Assembly (NCBI RefSeq): GCF_023277925.1
Contig: NZ_CP063832.1
Span: 2,310,001 to 2,374,000 of the forward strand
DNA: 64,000 bases
Direction: 5' to 3'
Source: Pseudomonas entomophila
Lineage (GTDB): Bacteria; Pseudomonadota; Gammaproteobacteria; Pseudomonadales; Pseudomonadaceae
A program made the translations under genes and the position numbers. The first letter of the stretch is position 1; every line of letters begins with the position of its first letter. The notes under the pieces are model-generated. The model ran no database searches and was not told where the DNA came from. It saw only the letters and a program-made list of their open reading frames with translations. This document shows, piece after piece, positions 59,045 to 64,000 of the stretch.

Positions 59045-59833
59045 ATGCCGTTCGACCTCCATGGACTGGCGTGGCACCGAACAATCGGCAAGCTGATCAT
59101 GCAACTGAACCGGCCGGAGTTCTGGAGTTCGCTGGTTCGGGTGTTGAATGAATACGTGCAGATCGACAACTGGGTGGTGTTGATTTTCGGCAGCCAGCAC
59201 GTGGAAGTGGTGAGCCTGCCTGAAGTGGCCGATGCCGAAGAAGTGGATGCGTTCATTCACCGCTATGTGACGGAGCTGTATCTGCTGGACCCGTTCTACA
59301 TCGCCAACCGAGAGCACCCGCAGAGCGGTTTCTTCCATTTGCTGGATATCGCGCCGGAGTACTTCTTAGAGACCGAGTACTACCACCAGTACTTTGCCCA
59401 GTACATCTCGGTGGATGAGGCACAGTACAACGTGCAGCTCGACGCCGACAGGACGCTGTGCATTTCCATCGGTAGCAAGGTGCGCTTCACCCAAGAGCAA
59501 ATCACCATTCTCGACATCATCAAGCCCTGGGTGACAGCCTTGATGCACCAGCGCATGAGCTTTGAAAGCGATGCCGAGAAAAACCTTGCCGAGCCAGCGC
59601 CACGGCAAGAAACGCTGGCCCAGCTGGGTGCGCAGTTGACGACGCGGGAAAGCGATGTGCTCAGGCTGCTGTTGAGCGGGTTCTCCAACAAGGAGATAGC
59701 CGGCAAGCTTGCGCTCTCGGCGGAAACGATCAAAGTTCACCGCCGCAACATTTACGCCAAGCTGAATATCAAGTCACAGTCTGAGTTGTTTACTCGGTTC
59801 TTCATGCCCCGCGCCTACCCGAAAGCCCCTTGA
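59045..59833 (+). CDS. LuxR family transcriptional regulator
   Basis: Regulator of 262 aa with a C-terminal LuxR/GerE HTH (residues about 193-250, LTTRESDVLRLLLSGFSNKEIAGKLALSAETIKVHRRNIYAKLNIKSQSELF). The N-terminal domain (residues 1-170) lacks a recognisable autoinducer-binding or receiver signature. A PAS/GAF-like or ligand-binding fold is likely. It is divergent from the PotF-like gene over 139 bp and probably controls it. The target and ligand are inferred from position only. Confidence 0.88.
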   Translation: MPFDLHGLAWHRTIGKLIMQLNRPEFWSSLVRVLNEYVQIDNWVVLIFGSQHVEVVSLPEVADAEEVDAFIHRYVTELYLLDPFYIANREHPQSGFFHLLDIAPEYFLETEYYHQYFAQYISVDEAQYNVQLDADRTLCISIGSKVRFTQEQITILDIIKPWVTALMHQRMSFESDAEKNLAEPAPRQETLAQLGAQLTTRESDVLRLLLSGFSNKEIAGKLALSAETIKVHRRNIYAKLNIKSQSELFTRFFMPRAYPKAP

Positions 59834-60149
59834 CCACGATGTACAGCAGCGGCCCGAGTGACACGAAGCAGGCCACATTGTGTATGGCACCGGCGTCGCC
59901 GGTGTTCGCGGGTAAACCCGCTCCTACAGCTACCCCATAGATGCCAAGCCGCACAGGTAGGAGCCGGCTTGCCGGCGAACGGGCCAGTGCGGTCAACACA
60001 ACACGGTGGCTTCGTTACGGATCGAGCATCTGACTACCCCTGATAGCGACATGGTAAGTCACGGGTCATCCGAGCCTGCCGCAACTGTCGACTAGCGAAC
60101 CATGCGCTCCTAGAATGCCACCTCCCAAATCGCGACAGGAGGTTGCCCG
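59834..60149. other. Intergenic region with facing REP elements
   Basis: Two facing REP copies at 59905-59928 (TTCGCGGG...CCCGCTCCTACAG) and 59958-59985 (GTAGGAGCCGGCTTGCCGGCGAACGGGC) belong to two different subfamilies and form an imperfect pair. The following segment to 60149 contains AGGAGG (60138-60143) of the next gene and no other feature. Confidence 0.8.
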
Positions 60150-60851
60150 ATGACTTTTGATGTGCACCACTACGCCAAGGCCTACTACAGCAACATCCAG
60201 CCGGCGCCAGGTAATCTCTATCCAAGGCTCAAAGCCTGGGAATTTCTCTATGAGTACATCTGGGACGATTCCCGCACCCACTGGTCCGATCTGACATCGA
60301 AAACACAGCTGGAGACGACCGCGCTGCACATCGGTTTCTACCTGGCGAACTGGGGCATGTTCCGGGGCTCCTCGGGGCTGCTGCAGAACAGCAACCTGGA
60401 CCTGATGAAGGCCTTGGCCAAGCTGCTCTTCGAAGGTCAGGGTGCCGAGTTGCTGGAGCTCTCGCTGGAAGACTTCGGACCTGACAACCCACATCGAGCC
60501 CAACATCAGAAACTGCTGGATTCCGTGCTGGGCTCCATGGAGTCCCTGGCGACCAACGTCTCCTGGACGAACACCCTCAAGACCAAGATCCTGATGGGCG
60601 TCTGGGGTGAGTGTCCGGCACTCGATCGCTTCTATATCGCGGCATGCCGCGATCTGTTCCCTCGCCGTTCCTCCATCACCAATGCCAGTGGCAAAGGCCT
60701 TGCCGCGTTGGCGGAACTGGTCGAGGAACTCGCCGTTCCTCCCCTGCCCCTGCACACCGGACGCCTTGAGCGTCAATACCCTACCGCGCGGATCATGGAC
60801 ATGGCGATGTTTCAATACGGGCTCGAACTGGAACAGGGTTTCGACGATTAA
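60150..60851 (+). CDS. Hypothetical protein (233 aa)
   Basis: Strong AGGAGGT 7 nt before ATG 60150 defines the start. Soluble, helical protein (MTFDVHHYAKAYYSNIQPAPGNLYPRLKAWEFLYEYIWDDSRTHWSDLTSKTQLETTALHIGFYLANWGMFRGSSGLLQNSNLDLMKALAKLLF...CPALDRFYIAACRDLFP). Its pattern LHIGFYLANWGMFRGSSGLLQ resembles an uncharacterised family found in many bacteria, sometimes in defence-associated neighbourhoods; this is only a recollection. No catalytic motif is recognised. Confidence 0.75.
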   Translation: MTFDVHHYAKAYYSNIQPAPGNLYPRLKAWEFLYEYIWDDSRTHWSDLTSKTQLETTALHIGFYLANWGMFRGSSGLLQNSNLDLMKALAKLLFEGQGAELLELSLEDFGPDNPHRAQHQKLLDSVLGSMESLATNVSWTNTLKTKILMGVWGECPALDRFYIAACRDLFPRRSSITNASGKGLAALAELVEELAVPPLPLHTGRLERQYPTARIMDMAMFQYGLELEQGFDD

Positions 60852-60938
60852 GCTGCCGTGGCGGTTCAGGGGCGATAGCGGTCTGCCGTGCGAGCCCCAC
60901 AGGGTCGTCGCACGGCCGCTCCATCAGGTAAGGCCGCG

Positions 60939-63131
60939 TCAGAAATCGATAGTGCCGGAGAATTTCACCAACCGCGGATCGCCCTGGGTCATGTAGCCGC
61001 CGTTGGCCGAGGCCCAGTAGTTCTTGTCGGTGATGTTCTCTACGTTCACCCGCAAGGTCAGGTCCTTCTCGGCCAGCTTCAGCTTGTAACGGGCGCCGGC
61101 GTCGAAGCGGTTCCAGGTCGGCAGGCTGAGGTTGTTGGCGGCATCGACGAACTGGCCACCGGTGCGCAGCATGCGGGCATTGAGCGCCAGGCCCGGCACA
61201 CCTGGCACATCCCAATCCACACTGGCATTGAGCTGGAAGGTCGGCACACCGATGGCGTGGTTGCCGTCGTTGGTGCCGTTGAGGGTCTTCTTCTGCTCCG
61301 AGGTCATGCGCGTGCCGCCAGCCATCAGGCGCAGGCCGTCGATGGGCTCGCCGAACACGCTCAGCTCGATGCCCTTGTTGACCTGCTCGCCATCGCGGAT
61401 GAAGCGGTTGCCGAGGGTGTAGCCGTCCGACGGCTTCTCGATGCGGAACACGGCGAGGTTGGCGCCGTAGGTCTGCTTGTCGAGCTTGATACCAGCCTCG
61501 AGCTGCTTGGTGCGCCCTGGCGGGAACATCTCGCCGGCGTTTACCACGTTAGTCGGCGCAGTCGGGCCCTGGGCCAGGCCTTCGATACGGTTGGCGTACA
61601 GCGAGACGCTGTCGGTGGCTTTGAACACGATGCCGTAGACCGGCGTGGTGATTCCCTCGTCGTAGGCAGGACCGTTGCGGCTGCCGTCCTTGGAAGGGTT
61701 GCTGGGGCTGTTAGGGGTGGTGCCGTCGTAGAAGTAGTTCTCCACGCGCAGTTGCTGGCGGCGTATGCCGTAGGTCAGCAACAGGCGGTCATCGAACAGG
61801 CCCAGCGTGTCGGACAAGGCGATGCTGCGGTTGCGGGTTTTCCCGGTCACGCCGGGGTCGCCCATGTCGCCGCCGGTCATGCTGACATCGGTGGGCCGGG
61901 GCAACTTGCCGGTGTTGTAGATGTTGGTGTTGCCGGTGGTCGAGCGATAGAAGGTGTAGGCGTTTTCCGCCTGGGTCCACATCGTGTTGGCGCCCAGGGC
62001 GATCTGGTGGCTGACCGGGCCGGTCTGCAAACGGCCATTGAGGCCGGCGCTGAAGCTGGTGTTGTCTTCGCCGTGGACGATGTCCGAGCCACCGAGGGTG
62101 GCCGTGCCGCTGTTGCCCACCAGCACCGGCGTGCCGTAGGTGCCGTGCTCGCGGGTGTGGCGGGCGCCACCGGCGAGGTAGGCGGTCCAGCTTTCGTTCA
62201 GGTCCCATTCGCCACGGACCATGCCGAAGGTGTCTTCCGACTCGCTATAGGTCCAGTCCTGGCCGTAGTTGTGGCTGGCGTCCGGCGCGGTGGGCACCTT
62301 GGTGGCGGTGCCGGGGCGCACGGAGTTGCGCAGGTGGTTGATGCGCTGCTTCTGGTAGCCGAAGTCGGTGGAAAGACGGAAGTCGTCGCCACGGTAGTCC
62401 AGGCCGGCGACGAACAGCTTGGTGCGCTGGTCCTCGTCGTCGACGGCGGTTTCGCCTTCGCGCTGGCTGAGGTTCAGGCGCGCGCCGAAGCGGTTGTCCT
62501 CGCCGAAGCGCTGGCCGATGTCCAGGTGCTCGCCGATGCGCCCGTCGCTGCTGATGTCCTGGGTGTAGCGGCGGGTCGGGGTGTCGCCGGCGCGCTTGGG
62601 CTGCAGGTTGACGTTGCCGCCCAGGCCAGTGCCGGTCGGGCTCGCGCCGTTGAGGAAGGCATTGGGGCCCTTGAACACTTCCACACGTTCCACCCCGTCG
62701 GTGGACATGATCTGGCGCGGCAGGATCCCGTACAGGCCATTGAAGGCAATGTCGTCGCCCGCCAGTGGCAGGCCACGGATCACGAAGACCTTGGACTGGT
62801 TGCCGAAGCCATACGACTCGCGCACCGACGGGTCGTTGGCCAGCACATCGCCGATGTCCTCGGCCTGCTGGTCCTCGATCAGCTTCGAGGTGTAGCTGGT
62901 CAGGGTGAACGGCACGTCCATGTTGTCCTGGTTGCCCAGCACGCCCATCTGCCCGCCACGGGCGACCTGGCCACCGGCGAAGGCCTCGGGCAATGCGTTC
63001 GGGGCGGGTTTGACGGCGTCGGCGTTGACGTCGGTGGCCTCGAGCTGGATCGGCTCGGCGGCCTGCGCCATCAAGGTGACGGAACAGCAGAGCGCCAGCA
63101 GGGCTGGGCGGGACGGGAAGCGCGGCGCCAT
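60939..63131 (-). CDS. TonB-dependent siderophore receptor
   Basis: Outer-membrane receptor of 730 aa. Signal peptide RPALLALCCSVTLMAQAAEP, a TonB-box-like region after cleavage, a plug domain (VPFTLTSYTSKLIEDQQAEDIGDVLANDPSVR, VFVIRGLPLAGDDIAFNGLYGILPRQIMSTDGVERVEVFKGPNAFLNG) and a beta barrel ending with the C-terminal phenylalanine GTIDF. The plug resembles ferrichrome/hydroxamate-type receptors. ATG 63131 has AGGA upstream. A possible Fur box lies about 40 bp upstream. No TonB system or siderophore synthesis genes are near. Confidence 0.93.
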   Translation of the reverse strand: MAPRFPSRPALLALCCSVTLMAQAAEPIQLEATDVNADAVKPAPNALPEAFAGGQVARGGQMGVLGNQDNMDVPFTLTSYTSKLIEDQQAEDIGDVLANDPSVRESYGFGNQSKVFVIRGLPLAGDDIAFNGLYGILPRQIMSTDGVERVEVFKGPNAFLNGASPTGTGLGGNVNLQPKRAGDTPTRRYTQDISSDGRIGEHLDIGQRFGEDNRFGARLNLSQREGETAVDDEDQRTKLFVAGLDYRGDDFRLSTDFGYQKQRINHLRNSVRPGTATKVPTAPDASHNYGQDWTYSESEDTFGMVRGEWDLNESWTAYLAGGARHTREHGTYGTPVLVGNSGTATLGGSDIVHGEDNTSFSAGLNGRLQTGPVSHQIALGANTMWTQAENAYTFYRSTTGNTNIYNTGKLPRPTDVSMTGGDMGDPGVTGKTRNRSIALSDTLGLFDDRLLLTYGIRRQQLRVENYFYDGTTPNSPSNPSKDGSRNGPAYDEGITTPVYGIVFKATDSVSLYANRIEGLAQGPTAPTNVVNAGEMFPPGRTKQLEAGIKLDKQTYGANLAVFRIEKPSDGYTLGNRFIRDGEQVNKGIELSVFGEPIDGLRLMAGGTRMTSEQKKTLNGTNDGNHAIGVPTFQLNASVDWDVPGVPGLALNARMLRTGGQFVDAANNLSLPTWNRFDAGARYKLKLAEKDLTLRVNVENITDKNYWASANGGYMTQGDPRLVKFSGTIDF

Positions 63132-63167
63132 CGTGGGGATCCTGACAGGGGAATTAAATGAGGGTGT

Positions 63168-63186
63168 GAATGGTAATGCTTCGCAT
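63168..63186 (-). promoter_or_regulatory. Possible Fur box upstream of the TonB receptor
   Basis: The minus-strand sequence ATGCGAAGCATTACCATTC has two of the three NATA/TAT-like hexamer halves of a Fur site but is a weak match to GATAATGATAATCATTATC. Position (about 40 bp before the receptor start) is suitable. Low confidence. Confidence 0.3.
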
Positions 63187-63339
63187 GCGCAAACATCAAC
63201 CTATCCAATTGCGTTATGCCATCTTCGGGATCAACGGTGGATCGAGCCGACCCAATTCCATCGAGTGGATCCGCAGAGAGAGCACAGGGCGCTTGCCTCC
63301 CCGAGGTATGATCGGCGCCTCGACGAACAGGAGGTTGCG

Positions 63340-64000
63340 ATGAGCCAAGGCGACGGAATGCGGGTGATCGTGGTGGGTGCCGGTATTGTCGGCGCGTCAA
63401 TCGCCTATCACCTGGCCCGCAAAGGGGCACGGGTGACGGTGGTGGAAGCTGGCGAGATCGCCTCGGGCGTGACCGGCCGCTCGTTCGCCTGGGTCAACAC
63501 CTGCGCTGCCGGGCCCGAAGCCATCGCGCCGCTGCGCAAGGCCGCGATCGACGACTACCGCCGCCTCGAGCGCGAGCTGCCTGGCCTGGCCGTGCGCTGG
63601 ACGGGTTCGCTGTGCTACGCGCAGCTTTCCCTTGCTGAGCCGGACGCCGCGTCCACGGTGGTGGTTTCCCGGCAACGGATCCGCGACCTGGAGCCCAACC
63701 TTCGGCATCCGCCCGAGCAAGCCATGCATGCGCCGCAGGAAGGCGCGCTGGACGCCGTGGCCGTAGCCCATGCACTGATCGCAGGCGCCAAGGCCCATGG
63801 CGCCACGGTACTGACGCAGACCCAGGTGCTTGGTATGAGGTTCGACCGCGACACCCTGTCGGGCGTGAACACCTCCCAAGGCCCCCTGGCAGCCGATCGG
63901 GTGGTGCTGGCTGCCGGCAACGGCTGCACGGCGCTGGCAGGTGCGCTGGGGGTACCACTTGCCATCGGGCCTTCTCCCGCGATCTTCATCCGCTACCGCG
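63340..64000 (+). CDS. FAD-dependent oxidoreductase (DAO family), 3' end outside window
   Basis: N-terminal 220 codons are present. ATG 63340 follows GGAGG. The Rossmann FAD motif is VIVVGAGIVGASIAYHLARKGARVTVVEAG, then the DAO-type segment RSFAWVNTCAAGPEAIAPLRKAAIDDYRRLERELPGLAVRWTGSL and the GALDAVAVAHALIAGAKAHGATVLT stretch. It probably oxidises an amine or D-amino acid, as glycine/D-amino acid oxidases or sarcosine oxidase do. The C-terminal catalytic part is not visible. Divergent from the TonB receptor. Confidence 0.88.
   Translation, partial: MSQGDGMRVIVVGAGIVGASIAYHLARKGARVTVVEAGEIASGVTGRSFAWVNTCAAGPEAIAPLRKAAIDDYRRLERELPGLAVRWTGSLCYAQLSLAEPDAASTVVVSRQRIRDLEPNLRHPPEQAMHAPQEGALDAVAVAHALIAGAKAHGATVLTQTQVLGMRFDRDTLSGVNTSQGPLAADRVVLAAGNGCTALAGALGVPLAIGPSPAIFIRYR

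Noticed and set aside
37141..59985. Repeated palindromes as a CRISPR array
   Set aside because: The units occur as inverted pairs at scattered intergenic sites without regular spacers and with no cas genes.
60888..63161. Long open frame of 757 codons on the plus strand
   Set aside because: It is antisense to the complete TonB-dependent receptor and its translation is a low-complexity Gly/Val/His-rich mirror of the barrel codons.

Overview
The window is GC-rich DNA from a fluorescent Pseudomonas, most likely of the P. putida group. The main indications are a ChrR-type quinone reductase, an fadDx/fadB2x/fadAx/fadB1x cluster, the ldc-dnaQ-rnhA-gloB-mltD-yej block, a SoxR with a divergent small monooxygenase, and many Pseudomonas REP palindromes. 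Assignments come from reading translated sequence and from recall of families; no database search was run. No tRNA, rRNA, CRISPR array or intact transposase was seen.

Region 1 (1-8 kb) holds the 5' part of a cytosolic aminopeptidase P, a DUF3182 gene overlapping an alpha/beta hydrolase, a divergent SoxR/ABM-monooxygenase pair with a readable SoxR promoter, a GlxA-type AraC regulator divergent from an isochorismatase-like hydrolase, and an XRE-cupin regulator divergent from an EamA exporter. Region 2 (8-14 kb) is a six-gene Mrp (Sha/Pha) Na+(K+)/H+ antiporter operon with translationally coupled junctions. Region 3 (14-18 kb) has small conserved unknowns, a methyl-accepting chemotaxis protein with a sensor-like C-terminal extension, and a two-cysteine DksA-like protein.

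Region 4 (18-34 kb) is a five-gene fatty/aryl-acyl-CoA catabolic operon flanked by two very large toxin-like genes. One (1514 aa) looks like a DUF6543 protein. The other (about 1503 aa) combines a toxin-like N-terminal half, leucine-rich repeats and a C-terminal NEL E3 ubiquitin ligase domain with a visible Cys-x-Asp motif. An AraC-type regulator lies upstream of the second.

Region 5 (34-52.5 kb) is mostly housekeeping or nutrient genes: LysR/phnW/phnX for 2-aminoethylphosphonate, chrR, lysine/ornithine decarboxylase, dnaQ, rnhA, a methyltransferase, gloB, mltD and a yejA-yejA-yejB-yejE-yejF peptide importer with two binding proteins.

Region 6 (52.5-64 kb) is accessory. It has an AT-rich islet with an AbiC-like putative abortive-infection protein, then a highly structured leader with a Shine-Dalgarno-masking hairpin before a DUF6124 gene, a DUF3077 gene, three unknown genes (possible immunity proteins) and a VgrG truncated after its OB-fold. 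An orphan PotF-like binding protein divergent from a LuxR regulator, an unknown 233 aa protein, a TonB-dependent siderophore receptor and the start of an FAD-dependent oxidoreductase complete the window.
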